A DNA stretch of 64,000 nucleotides from Limnoperna fortunei (taxonomy: Eukaryota > Mollusca > Bivalvia > Mytilida > Modiolidae): positions 3,207,494 to 3,271,493 of the forward strand of contig OX104116.1 in assembly GCA_944474755.1 (NCBI GenBank), read 5' to 3'. This document shows, piece after piece, positions 12,999 to 25,885 of this stretch. Made by a program: the position numbers and the translations under genes. The first letter of the stretch is position 1. Every line of letters begins with the position of its first letter. A model generated the notes under the pieces. The model was not told the origin of the DNA and ran no database searches. It saw only the letters and a program-made list of their open reading frames with translations.

Positions 12999-14690
12999 AG
13001 ACACTATTCAGATTATACTAACCACTATCAAAATCATAAATAAAGCAGCACACAGCACAATGTCCAATTTAGAAAATGTCCTTGACGTTTGACATTGTTA
13101 TCTTTCTCAAGGTAAAGGTCATTAATGACCAAAAGTAGAGACCCCACGTCTCTATTACATCTGGTTAATGAGTTCTAAAGGTACTCATACAACTTGCGTT
13201 AAATGGAAAACAACTACATAAGAAGGTTAAAATGTTACAAATACATGCAACAAAGTGATGCCATTACTGGTTATGTTGGAACAACTTTCATTGCGACATT
13301 TTTACGGTTTCAAAGTTTTTCTGCGCGATGTTATTTCGGTGGCAGAGAATATATCTCCGTAAAGAAAAAGGGTTCGGTGTGTCATTCTTAACTGCGCAAT
13401 TGTAATGTTTAATCGGTCCATGCACAAACAGAATTTACAACATTTTGTACAACACAATTAAGGTCAAGAAATTGCAGAATTACTTAATGGCTATGAAACG
13501 GAAATTTATGTACTGGCGTTTGTATCGTCAAATGCATCTTGTGTCATATTTAACGCTTTCCGCTTTCTGAGTGGAAAGCTTCATTTTAAAGCAACGTAGT
13601 AAGTGTTTTTATAAGAAGACACGGCATATATCATAAGCAGGAAAGTTAAAACCCTTTACAAAAAAAGAAAGAGAAGAATGATTATATCCAGTCCGTGGAA
13701 GAATTTGCCATGCAAATCTCAGAGCTACAAGTATTCGACAAAGACAACAGACAGATGTGAGTTACATACCTTCGATAAAGATTTTTAGCAAATGTTCTAC
13801 TTGCTTGATGGAAGCCACGTGACTTTTGACCATTTCCTCCTTGACGTCGTACAACAAGCTATTAAACTTGATTTTTGCCAATTAATAATCGATTTAAAAC
13901 TACAGTGAAAGTGTATCAAATGCCATTATCAACTATAGGATTAATTACATATTTTTGGAAAATTATTGTGTAGTATTATATGCAGCTGGATAAAATTTTA
14001 ATGTAAGAAAAATGTATCTAGTGTATTATTTTTTATTTGTAATCCAGAAACTTGTTTGTTCTATTTTTTTTAAATTTTTTTTATGTAAATCAAATTTCGA
14101 ATTCTTCGTCAACATATTAAGATGCAAACCTCAAATATGTAATGCTTTGAGATTAGAATTAATTTTAATTTGTGCGCATCCGGAGTAAATTTTATTAACC
14201 TTGGTTTCTTTGATGATGTTGTAATAAATTTATTTACAAATATTTTAATATAAATTTGCCGCAAGAGAAATTTGAAGTCTAGTATGTAAACATCCTCCCA
14301 AGTCAGGGGTTCTGAGTCCGCGTTCGCTCCACCATCACCCCTGACAACATACATATATATTTTTCGGGTTTGAGTGTCGCCATCTGGCGGTGACCGGAGT
14401 TAAAATCAGCCGATGAAATTTATCGTAACCTTCGCCTAATGTTTACATGTAAACAAAAAATGTCTGCGCCCTGTATCGTAGATTTTTTTAAACGAAATGT
14501 TGTACAGTTTCCCTCCAGACCTCAAAAAGAAGCGGTATGAGCAATGACAGCTGGAGCCATTTGTTTTTCAAATGAAATGAGGACGACTGCAATAAAATAT
14601 GGCATATACAAATTTGCATACGAATACTTCCACGTGTTGAATGTGATAAAGTAATGGACTACAGTACTAGTATATAATGAAATGGAGTTC
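12999..14690. other. Non-coding interval between MITE and retrotransposon
   Basis: No supported gene. Part of the interval (13850-14130) is an old duplicate of 9740-9880. The motif AAGATGCAA followed by CTCAAATATGTAA recurs near 10111 and 14120. A perfect 16-bp palindrome, TGTTTACATGTAAACA, lies at 14440-14455. The short frames at 13203-13391 and 14109-14354 show no family resemblance. Confidence 0.5.
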
Positions 14691-14962
14691 TGTGCAGTAT
14701 GTGAAAGCAGTAGTAAATGATTCAATCATAGTTCTGGTTCTGGTTCTGTATATCCCTCCACTATCTGGAGAACACACAGGTAAAGAATTCCTGTGTTTAT
14801 AACGTAGTATACGGAGAGGTAAGAAAGTCTCTATCAGGGCTATGTTGTCATAATACTGGATTTTAAAAATTTTCAAAATAAGAGTATAGACAAATAGACA
14901 AGCAATGTGAGTCGCTGTCAGATCATGTCTCTGATACCACTGTGTTTACGTTGAGTTAAGCG

Positions 14963-17893
14963 TTAAATTCTAAGCTGAAGCATTCTACATCTAGCTACAT
15001 GTAAAGAATATATCATTCCCCTATTAAGGTTTTCTATATCTAAATAAATATCATATGGAATAAATGTAAGCATCGTGCAATCTAATATAAGCTTAAGAAG
15101 GATCTCATGGTTAGAAAACGGAACGTCTACATCTAATGAGCTCTCCAATAGTTGTTTTAACTTCTCCATGTAGGAGGTACGTATAGGAGCAAGTCTCTCA
15201 CAGTTAATTACAAATGTTCTAGGTCCTCTATTGCATTAAGGCATAAGGGACAGTCTGGACTGACATCATATTGATTAAATTTGTGTCGATTTGTTTGTAA
15301 TATATATAAGTTCCTGTTAGTAATTTGGCTTTTACTGTTGCCTTGTGTATATTGAGGATTTCAGTTCCTGCAGCTTTCCAAATGAGATGAGGTGACCCAA
15401 ATTCCAAGTTGTTGAAATTAAGATGTTTTAACGTACTCTTTGATTGAGCTTCAAATATCAATTTAGATTTTCCAGTAATTGTTTGCAGCAGTGCTGACTT
15501 GAGTCTTCCAGGTATTTTTGCCAGGAGGTGATACTAATAGGTCATATATTAATGGTAGACTATATTTGTTTAATATCTCGGACACAAGGATAAACCAGCT
15601 ACTAGAATCTTTGTCCTTCAGTGCCAATTGTCTATGTGCAAGTTCACATTCCACTGACCCATGACTTCTAATGATGTTTCCAAGCGTAGTTAGTATTCTT
15701 TTGTGAATTACTCCCTCAATAGGCAACTGACCAGTGAGAATATATACACTAGCATCAGCGGTTCACTCTGGTAAGTTTAGTATACATTTTAGAAGTCGTT
15801 TAAAATACATGATTATGTCTGACATATCCTTTGCCAATAAACGGACAGATTCTAATCCATAGATCAATCTAGGTACATTATAAAATTTGAGATATAATTG
15901 GATTTAAACCATTTAACCCATGGAGACCAGCCCCCATCAATGCATACGCAGTTTTCCTAGCGGTGGAGATCCTCTCTTGTGCTACAAAACGAGTGGAGTA
16001 TTTTGAGCTATTATCTCTGGTGATTCCAAGGTGAGTTGTTGTTTCTACATTAGCTAAGGCAGTGTTGTTCAAGTAAACATTATCATGTATTGTTTTATTT
16101 TTGGAGCCAAACCTCATCATTACAGATTTTGATTCACTAATACAATAACGTTCTCTGTTTGCATAATTGCCTTGTAAACTTAACATTGCTTGTAGTTCAT
16201 GTACACTGTAAGCAGCTAGACATATATCGTCTGCAACTGTTGGAGTTCCGCAGTAGATTGTCCCGATGAAACTACCAAGCCGATGCTGTTGTAGGAGATC
16301 GAGTAAAGGGTTGATAAAAGCTTTATATGCTGTAGGTGACCAAATACCACCTTGTCTGACTCCCTGTTGTTCACCAAATATCTTTGAGAAGCCTCCTTTC
16401 CTTTTGACCCTAGATTGTAGATTTTTGTACCAGTCATTGATGATTTTCCATTTGTTCCCTCTTATACCAGAGAGATAAAGTTTGCGCAAGAGTGAGTCGT
16501 GACACACCACGTCAAAGGCTTTTAGGGCATCAAGGAACGCAATATATACTGGTTTATTACTGTCCTTAGATTCGGCTATTATTTCAAAAGCAATAAGTGC
16601 AGTATGAGTACTAGATGTTTCCTTAGTAAACCCTTTTTGAAGAGGGTTTTGGCGCATGTCCAACGGTTGACTGGACTTCATGAGATGCAGTTTCTCCGTG
16701 ATTTTACCAATTACACTAGTCACTGTAATCTTTCTGTAGGAGTCTGGTTAATGTATTGGCTTTCCCTTACATTTATAACATGGTGTTACTGTTCCGAGCT
16801 TGAAGGAGTTTGCTAGTATACATAATGAGAAGATTAAATTTATGAGAAACGTTAGTATAAGAACCAGCCTCTGTATTTAAGGTGTTCACTTGTGATTCTG
16901 ACAGTCCATAGCTTTTCCATTTTTAAGTGAAGCGATGGTTTCCTTAACTTCGTCACTGGTAATACTGATGTTGTCTGTTTCTACAGAATATGTTATATTT
17001 TCAAGTAAATGTCGATCTATTATCAGCTGATTATTATAATGACTATCCGAGTTCGGAAAACAAAAGTTTTGTGAGTATTCAACATTTTTAAGGTTAAAAT
17101 CTAAATCGCATTCCATATTTACAAAGACTGGGTCATGAGTTGAACAATTTATATCCTCTCTTTGAAATGTTACATAGTGAGTAAACAATTCAGATTGTCT
17201 CCCAAAAATATAGTCTATCTGAGTACTAGCATTTCCACTGTAATGGTGGTATGTATTAATACGTTTTATTTGTCTACTTATTTTAAAACCATTAGAGTAA
17301 ATACAATCTAAAAGTTTCAGGTCTCTCGAGTTAGGAACATCCCTCATAATCGAGGCATTGAAATCACCCGCCAGTACGATTTCATGTGACTGTTCATATT
17401 TCTCAATAATCTCCCCTATCTCATCCAAAATCTCTAAATATTCTGTTTCGGAGTTGGTTTGTCCTCGGCAGGGCATATAGATTCCGATTAAAATAACAGG
17501 TTTGGGAGATGCCTTTATTTTTATACATATTACACGTTCACAACCATCTGGGATTTCCTCAATAGCTTTTGAATAGCAGTTTCTGTAGAAAATAGCCACT
17601 CCCCCTTTCCCACGAGACCGCTGATTTGGTATAACTGGGTCTTTATCATCAAAACATTTAATACAGCCCTTAAAGTCATTAACATAGTTTTGGATATCGC
17701 CTTTTTCGAAATTGTGTGCCCAGTGTTCCTGAAGTACAATAATGTCAGAGCGTAATGCTACTTTATCTACGTAAAGTTTGTTACTATTGAACCCTTCAAT
17801 GTTGTATGTGGTAATCCTGAGCTTTGTGGTAATAGACGAAGCGGTTGTACATGTGGAGGAATTAGATTCGAGTTGATGTATTGTGGTATACAC
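14963..17893 (-). pseudogene. Retrotransposon ORF2 remnant: endonuclease plus reverse transcriptase
   Basis: The endonuclease part (17893-16886) shows TYNIEGF, VLQEHW, AGDFNA, QIDYIF and STHDPV, the usual apurinic-endonuclease motifs. The reverse transcriptase (16723-15878) shows QKGF, FLDALKAFDVV with the first catalytic Asp, GVRQGG, and ADD in place of the usual YADD/FADD. The thumb and C-terminal region continue in other frames to 14963. They end near a zinc knuckle, C-P-L-C at 15252-15241, followed by H and then C at about 15200. Damage includes a stop at 16886, frameshifts at about 16740-16890, 15880 and 15215, and an in-frame TGA at 15763-15765. No activity is expected. Confidence 0.88.
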
Positions 17894-19631
17894 GGAGGTT
17901 GCAGAGGGGGTTGTGTCGGATCTAAAAAAAGATTTACTGGATGTGGATTGAAATGTGGTACAGATTGTTGGCTGCCGGATTGATGAGTATCATTTTGATA
18001 TACCAGGGTTTGATGAACTGTCGCTGTATTAGAAGTCCCCATTTGTTTATTAGTTTGGTCTTGTTGATCTTGTTGATCTCTGTTGTCAGTGGTGGATACC
18101 GAGTCACTTTTCCTGCTGTACCTGTGTCGGCTTTTCCTTCTACCATGTGAATTGTCAACATTATGACAAGTATTAGGTCCTTGTTGTGTAGTTATATTTA
18201 TCACTTCAATTTTGTCAAGTCTAGCACTGAGCTTCAAGTTATCAATCTCTAATTGTCGAAGTCTCTGTTCATAGAACCACATTTTGGCATTAGATTTATT
18301 ATTATTGACCTCAGCCTGACACGTAGGTTGTGTATAACTTCTTTGTTCATTTGTTTTCATAATTGATATGGTATCTTCAAGTTCTTTATTCTTCAATTCT
18401 AAATTCGCAATATATGATCTAGCAGTTGACAACTGTTTTTTAGTTTGATCTAGTTCAGTTTCGATTTTACTCATTTTGGTATCGTGACCACGTGTCTGCT
18501 TTTGTTTAGTTCCATTGTTAGAATTGTTGGGAAACTTCAGGTTTATTCCCCTAGAAGGTTTTTGTTGTTGTACAGCAGCTGGCTTATCTGATCTCGAGTT
18601 TTTTGTTGAGACATTATTTAATTCGGTGATAGAGCATGAGCGGTTAATCGGAACTTTGGCAAGCTTAGTTTGGCCGTTATAAGACACGGTCGGTGTAGGT
18701 GGGTGTTCTGGAGTTTCATGACAACTAGTATTATTCACATAGATATCGGAATAGGGGTCATATTTTGAGTCAATTTCCTTTACATATGTTTCATGTATAG
18801 AGTCTCTGTTTCTTGAATATTCAGCCTCAATGAAGTCTTGATCCTGTTCGCAACTATTGCAGAAGAAAGATTGATTTTGGCTGTTTTCCAAAAGTTCTGC
18901 CTCGGTTTCAGAAATATTTAGGCATTGGTAGTGAAACCAAAAGGAGCATTTATCACATTCGACGCCATTCTGGCAAAATTGGTTACGGATAGGACAGATA
19001 TTACAGTTTTTTGTTTGATTTTTGTTGGATAATCATCGTCACTAGTAGTTTTACATTGTAAGGCTTGCAACTGATCATTATGCGTCAGTACGTTTCCATT
19101 GCAGTTCTTAGGAGAAGTCAGTTGTTCCAGTACACAATTGGTGCTTTTATTTTGAGGTGATCTAGCTAGGTTTCTCAAGATACTTCTCAAATGTTAGTTT
19201 GATGTGTTTATTTAGATCAGATAAGTCTGGCTTGTTATTGATTTTATTTACTATGCTTGGTAGCACATCTGATAGAAAGTTACCAATCGTACTCCCATTT
19301 ATTACAACTCTAGATGATGTATTATAATAGTTCACTCTAACTAATTGCGTGTTGTTTTGATTCATGACGGAAATGGATAATTCCATTACATTGTGGTTTT
19401 TCTCTACCCTATTTGTTATTTCTATATTATAACTCAAACTATCGAGTATTTCCATAAGTATTGACTTGAATGTTTCGTACGATGCCGCGTCTAACTCTAG
19501 TACAATATTACCTCGTTTGTATTCGACTAGTAATGATGTTTCTCTATCTGCAGCATTAATTTTTTGAGCAGCTGCTCTTCTCAAATTTTTTGTATAAGGA
19601 ACTTGGGATGTTGCACAATGAACGGCCGTTA
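17767..19631 (-). pseudogene. Retrotransposon ORF1 remnant with PHD finger
   Basis: Three frames must be joined to read this. The first (about 19631-19162) encodes a roughly 150-residue N-terminal domain with the segment RVVINGSTIGNFL, a type seen in ORF1-like proteins of invertebrate elements. The second (about 19190-19030) is a linker. The third (about 19020-17767) carries a canonical C4HC3 PHD finger at 19005-18850: CNIC, then C-x2-C, H-x2-C and CNSC. A coiled-coil-like stretch and a low-complexity Gln/Pro-rich tail follow. Frameshifts lie near 19185 and 19015-19035. PHD fingers bind histone tails in cellular proteins; the role in ORF1 is unproven. Its end overlaps the start of the ORF2 frame by about 127 bp. 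Confidence 0.8.
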
Positions 19632-22600
19632 GTTTGACATAATGTACAGGTGAGTCGGACTAAAAGTTGTACATACTGTTAGTATAACAGAGGCCGGGAG
19701 GTTGACATAATGCACGGATGAGTCGGACTGAAAGCTGTACATACTGTAAGAATAACAGAGACTGGGATGTTGACATTATATATGGATGAGTCGGACTGAA
19801 AGCTGTACATACTGTTAGTATAACAGAGGCCGAGAGGTTGACATAATGTACAGGTGAGTCGGATTGAAAGCTGTACATACTGTAAGTATAACAGAGGTTG
19901 GGAGGTTGACATATGGTACAGGTTAGTCGGACTTAAAGCTGTACATACTGTTATTATAACAGAGGTTAGGAGGTTGGTATCATGTACGGGTCAGTCGGAG
20001 TGAAAGCTGTACATACTCTTAGTATAACAGAGGCCGGGAGGTTGACATAATTTACAGACGATCCGCACTTAAAGCTGTACATACTGTAAGTATAACAGAG
20101 GTTGGGAGGTTGACATTATGTACAGATGACCCGGACTTAAAGCTGTACATACTGTAAGTATAACAGAGGCCGGGAGGTTGACATAATGTACAGGTGTCGG
20201 ACTGAAAGCTGTACATACTGTTAGTAAAACAGAGGCCGAGAGGTTGACATAATGTACAGGTGAGTCGGACTTAAAGCCGTACATACTGTAAGTATAACAG
20301 AGTCCGGGAGGTTGACATAACGTACAGGTGAGTAGGACTTAAAGCTGTACATATTGTGAGTACAACAGAGGCCGGGAGGTTGACATAATGTACGGATCAG
20401 TCGGACTGAAAGCTGTACATACTGTTAGTATAACAGAGGTTGGGAGGTTGATATCATGTACCTGTCTGTGAGACTGAAAGCTGTACTTACTGTTAGTATA
20501 ACAGAGGCCGGGAGGATGACATATAATATACAAGTGATTCCGACTTAAAGCTGTACATACTGTTAGTATAACAGAGGTCGGGAGGTTGACATAATGTATA
20601 GGACACTCGGACTAAAAACTGTTCACGATGTAAGTATAACATAGGCAAGGATACATAATGTACGACTCAGTCGGATTGAAAGCTGTACATGCCTGTAAGT
20701 ATACCAGAGGCCGGGAGGTTGACATAATGTACGGATCAGTCGGACTGAAAGCTGTACATACTGTAAGTATAACAGAAGCCAGGAGGTTGACATTATGTGC
20801 GGGTCAGTCGGAGTGAAAGCTGTACATTCTGCAAGTATAACAGAGGCCTGGAGGTTGACATTATGTACGGGACACTCGGACTAAAAACTGTTCACGGTGT
20901 AAGTATAACAGAGGCAAGGATACATAATGTACGAGTCAGTCAGACTGAAAGCTGCACATACTGTAAGTATACCAGAGGCCGGGAGGTGGAAATAATGTAC
21001 GGGTCAGTCGGACTGAAAGCTACACATACTGTAAGCATAACAGAAGCCGGGAGTTGGACATAAAGACTGAAAGATGTACATACTGTAAGTATAATAGACT
21101 GGGAGGTTGACATTATGTACGACTTAGTTGGACTGCAAGCTGTACATACTGTAGGTATAACAGAGGCCGGGAGTTTGACATAATGTACGGGTCAGTTGGA
21201 CTGAAAGCTGTACATACTGTAAGTATAAAAGAGGCCGGTAGGTTTATATAATATATGGATGAGACGGACTGAAAGCTGTACATATTGTAAGTATAACAGA
21301 GGCCGGGAGGTTGACATAATGTACAGGTGAGTAGTACTTACAGCTGTACATACTGTAAGTATAACACAGGCCGGGAAGTTGACATAATGTACAGGTGAGT
21401 CGGACTTAAAGCTGTACATACTGTAAGTATAGCAGAGGCCGGGAGGTTGACATAATGTACAGGTGAGTTGGATTTAAAGCTGTACATACTGTAAGTATAA
21501 CAGAGGCCGGGAGGTTGACATAATGTACAGGTAAGTAGGACTTAAAGCTGTTCATACTGTTAGTATAACAGAGGCCGAGAGGTTGACATAATGTACAGGT
21601 GAGTCGGACTGAAAGCTGTACATACTGTTAGTATAACAGAGGTTGGGAGGTTGACATATGGTACAGGTTAGTCGGACTTAAAGCTGTACATACTGTTATT
21701 ATAACAGAGGTTAGGAGGTTGGTATCATGTACGGGTCAGTCGGAGTGAAAGCTGTACATACTCTTAGTATAACAGAGGCCGGGAGGTTGACATAATTTAC
21801 AGATGATCCGCACTTAAAGCTGTACATACTGTAAGTATAACAGAGGTTGGGAGGTTGACATTATGTACAGATGACCCGGACTTAAAGCTGTACATACTGT
21901 AAGTATAACAGAGGCCGGGAGGTTGACATAATGTACAGGTGTCGGACTGAAAGCTGTACATACTGTTAGTTAAACAGAGGCCGAGAGGTTGACATAATGT
22001 ACAGGTGAGTCGGACTTAAAGCCGTACATACTGTAAGTATAACAGAGTCCGGAGGTTGACATAACGTACAGGTGAGTAGGACTTAAAGCTGTACATATTG
22101 TGAGTACAACAGAGGCCGGGAGGTTGACATAATGTACGGATCAGTCGGACTGAAAGCTGTACATACTGTTAGTATAACAGAGGTTGGGAGGTTGATATCA
22201 TGTACCTGTCTGTGAGACTGAAAGCTGTACTTACTGTTAGTATAACAGAGGCCGGGAGGATGACATATAATATACAAGTGATTCCGACTTAAAGCTGTAC
22301 ATACTGTTAGTATAACAGAGGTCGGGAGGTTGACATAATGTATAGGACACTCGGACTAAAAACTGTTCACGATGTAAGTATAACATAGGCAAGGACTCAG
22401 TCGGATTGAAAGCTGTACATGCTGTAAGTATACCAGAGGCCGGGAGGTTGACATAATGTACGGATCAGTCGGACTGAAAGCTGTACATACTGTAAGTATA
22501 ACAGAAGCCGGGAGGTTGACATTATGTGCGGGTCAGTCGGAGTGAAAGCTGTACATTCTGCAAGTATAACAGAGGCCTGGAGGTTGACATTATTTACGGG

Positions 22601-23602
22601 ACACTCGGACTAAAAACTGTTCACGGTGTAAGTATAACAGAGGCAAGGATACATAATGTACGAGTCAGTCAGACTGAAAGCTGCACATACTGTAAGTATA
22701 CCAGAGGCCGGGAGGTGGAAATAATGTACGGGTCCGTCGGACTGAAAGCTATACATACTGTAAGTATAACAGAAGCCGGGAGTTTGACATAAAGACTGAA
22801 AGATGTACATACTGTAAGTATAATAGACTGGGAGGTTGACATTATGTACGACTTAGTTGGACTGCAAGCTGTACATACTGTAGGTATAACAAAGGCCGGG
22901 AGTTTGACATAATGTACGGGTCAGTTGGACTGAAAGCTGTACATACTGTAAGTATAAAAGAGGCCGGTAGGTTTATATAATATATGGATGAGACGGACTG
23001 AAAGCTGTACATATTGTAAGTATAACAGAGGCCGGGAGGTTGACATAATGTACAGGTGAGTAGTACTTACAGCTGTACATACTGTAAGTATAACACAGGC
23101 CGGGAGGTTGACATAATGTACAGGTGAGTCGGACTTAAAGCTGTACATACTGTAAGTATAGCAGAGGCCGGGAGGTTGACATAATGTACAGGTGAGTTGG
23201 ATTTAAAGCTGTACATACTGTAAGTATAACAGAGGCCGGGAGGTTGACATAATGTACAGGTAAGTAGGACTTAAAGCTGTTCATACTGTTAGTATAACAG
23301 AGGTTGGGAGGTTGTCATAAAGTACAGGTGAGTCGGACTTAAAGCTGTACATACTGTTAGTATAACAGAGGCCCGGAGGTTGACATAATATACGTGTCAG
23401 TGGGACTGAAAGCTGTACATACTGTTAGTATAACAGAGGCCGGGAGGTTGACATAATGTACAAGTGAGTCGGACTTAAAGCTGTACATACTTTAAGTATA
23501 AGAGGCCGGGAGGTTGACATAATGTACAGATGAGTCGGACTGAAAGCTGTACTTACTGTAAGTATAACAGAGGCCGGGAGGTTGACATAATGTACGGGTC
23601 AG
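19632..23602. repeat. 68-bp minisatellite, block 2 (about 58 units)
   Basis: Same 68-bp family as block 1, but a distinct subfamily. Many units read GTACAGGTGAGTCGG where block 1 has GTACGGGTCAGTCGG, and TACTGTTAGTATAACAG is common. Two long segments are near-copies at an offset of about 1730-1745 bp: about 19.9-21.57 kb and 21.65-23.31 kb. They differ mainly by a deletion of about 14 bp (ATACATAATGTACG at 20652 is missing from copy 2). Strongly diverged units continue to about 23740. Confidence 0.97.
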
Positions 23603-24599
23603 CAAAACATAATATATCAGAGCAACCGTGAACGAGAACTTGACATTATATAAGAGGCAGCAGAACTGAAATCATTATATAATGGAACGGATTAAAAGTT
23701 TGACATTGTGAAAGAAAGGGACAGCCGAACTGAAATCTTTACTTAATAGTAGTATCAGTAGAAGCGGTAATGTACGTGACATAGTTAAAGGATCAGACAA
23801 ACTACGAGCTGGATATAGTGTAAACTTTGCACCTTATCTTAATGTTACAGTTAACCAGACCTTGGAACGTTGGGCTGAAAGAGTAAGATATATTTGGAAC
23901 CGCCAAGGTAGAAACGATTCTGTGTGTACCTTTATACTGTGTTTTATATTTAGAGAAGACTGTAAGAACGTCTGGTCTTTCTACTAAGGAGACACATAAT
24001 CGTAGGCCACAAATAAAAAATGTTCTTTGACAAGATTAAATTGGATTTGTGTTAATAAGGCTCTCTAAAAACTGCATCTATAGAGCTGAGACCAATTCAA
24101 TTATAGAAAAGGTCAGAAGCTGACTCATTACATTAGTTTGCAAGTTGAAAGACATCTGGGGGTTTTTTGTTCAAAGTAGAGAACGGCATGGATTGGCCGA
24201 TTTAAAATAAAATCATCTATACATTTTCAGTAAAAGTTAAAAAATAAGAACCACCAATGTCAATTTTATTTCCTGCACTTTTTGCAACTTACATTCCCAT
24301 ATCATGATAGCAATATAATTATAAAATCAAAACTCCACAAAATAAGTAAAATAATGAAATTTTTTTCTTATTTACATTAATACATTTAACATCATTTCAA
24401 TACATTTTACTCCAATAAATTTAGCTTTTATTATATCAATCTTTGTAGACAAACCAGTTAACATTCTGATTAACTCAATCTTTTTAATGAATCTAATGAA
24501 TGTGTTACTTTAATTATTAGCACAGACTTAATTCAAATATCCAATAGCATTATCTTGTCATTTTCTCAACTAAAATAAAAATTTAATCTAACAATTAAT
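23603..24599. other. Array edge decay and unique AT-rich DNA
   Basis: The first 140 bases hold two decayed units about 60 bp apart (TTGACATT near 23640 and 23700, each followed by a GAACTGAAATC word), so homology to the array fades rather than ending abruptly. From about 23760 to 24600 I see no gene, RNA or repeat that can be supported. Confidence 0.55.
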
Positions 24600-25412
24600 C
24601 AGCAGCCATGACATGTGTACATTGCAATGTAGACCTAGACATCTAAACACATGCATCCAATAACTGACACATGTAAATTACAATATAGAATGAGACATCT
24701 AAACACATGTATTCAATAACTGACACATGTAAATTGCAATGTAGACCTAGACATCTAAACATATGTATCCAATAGCTGACACATGTAAATTACAATGTAG
24801 ACCTAGACATCTAAACATATGTATCCAATAACTGACACATGTAAATTACAATTTGAATTAGGCATATAAACACATGTATCCATGTGTAAATTACAATGTA
24901 GACCTATACATCTAAACACATGTATCAAATAATTGACATGTGTAAATTACAATGTAGACCTAAAGATCTAAACACATATATCAAATAACTAACACAAGTA
25001 AATTACAATAAAGATTTCGGTATCTAAACACATGAATCCAATAATACAGACATATAAACACATGTTTCCAATAATACAGACATCAAAACACATGTATGCA
25101 ATAATACAGACATTTAAAGACATGTATCCAATAATACAGACATCTAAGCACATGCATCCAATAATACAGATATCAAAACACATGTATGCAATAATACAGA
25201 CATTTAAACACATGCATCCAATAATACAGATATCAAAACACATGTATGCAATAATACAGACATTTAAACACATGTATCCAATAATACAGACATCTTAACT
25301 CATGTATGCAATAATACAGACATCTAAACACATGTATAAAATAATACAAACATCTGAACACATGCATCCAATAATACAGATATCTAAACACATGTATCCA
25401 ATAATACAGACA
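24600..25412. repeat. 56-bp then 30-bp tandem array, left part
   Basis: From about 24600 to 25010 the unit is about 56-57 bp and joins ACACATGTAAATTACAATGT with GACATCTAAACACATG. From about 25020 the unit becomes 30 bp, built from ACATCTAAACACATG and TATCCAATAATACAG. The 30-mer looks like the 56-mer with the ATTACAATGTAGACC part lost. Frames of up to 94 codons on both strands are artefacts of a unit length divisible by three. Confidence 0.95.
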
Positions 25413-25417
25413 TCTTC

Positions 25418-25885
25418 AGGTGTAGGACCACCATAGTTTTGTTACTCTTCGGCTGTATTAAAATTTGATAATTTTGACTTATCCTAGAAAATTTACCTTT
25501 GTTTCAAATTAAGTGACACTTCTGTCCCCTATAAAAATGCACTGGCTGAACATTCTGTCAAAATTTCAGAATATGTTTCATGGCATGTAAGAAAAAACGC
25601 TCAACCTGAAGTCCACGTGGTCTAAAAATCTACTTTCACTTTCTATTTCAGTCCAAAAATAGTGCTTGTCCCTAATTGACTCTCAACATTTTTATGTTCA
25701 TTTAAAACCAATAAAACTTTATCCAAGTTTCCTAGAATATTCAGCTTTCCAAAAATACCAAATTTATCCTGGTATCATGTGCGGTTCAAATTCTATATGA
25801 TGCAAGAGTGAACCTGTCTGTTGACTAGTACTACTTTTACGTACAACCTCTGGACTGGTTCCCGGTATTTGGTGGTCCTACACCT
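25418..25885. mobile_element. 470-bp TIR element, copy 1
   Basis: The element starts AGGTGTAGGACCACCA and ends in its exact reverse complement (TGGTGGTCCTACACCT), a 16-bp terminal inverted repeat. It is nearly identical to 27131-27600 over its whole length, in the same orientation. It has no transposase frame, so it is a non-autonomous DNA element. Its left side abuts the 30-bp array at a TCTTC that both copies share before the repeat. Confidence 0.75.

Larger units (their letters stand above)
14690..19631 (-). mobile_element. Dead CR1-like non-LTR retrotransposon
   Basis: On the minus strand the order is an ORF1 with a PHD finger, then an ORF2 with apurinic-type endonuclease, reverse transcriptase and a C-terminal zinc knuckle. 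PHD fingers in ORF1 are known from CR1-like elements. Both ORFs are broken by several frameshifts and stops. The 5' end meets the 68-bp array at about 19632 while the ORF1 frame is still open, so the copy is probably 5'-truncated. The 3' end is not sharp; the interval below 14963 is presumed 3' UTR, with a short GAACCA repeat near 14733-14747. I saw no clear target duplication. Confidence 0.85.

Noticed and set aside
15878..16723. Functional reverse transcriptase gene of 281 codons
   Set aside because: It is one open fragment of a retrotransposon ORF2 that is broken on both sides by stops and frameshifts.
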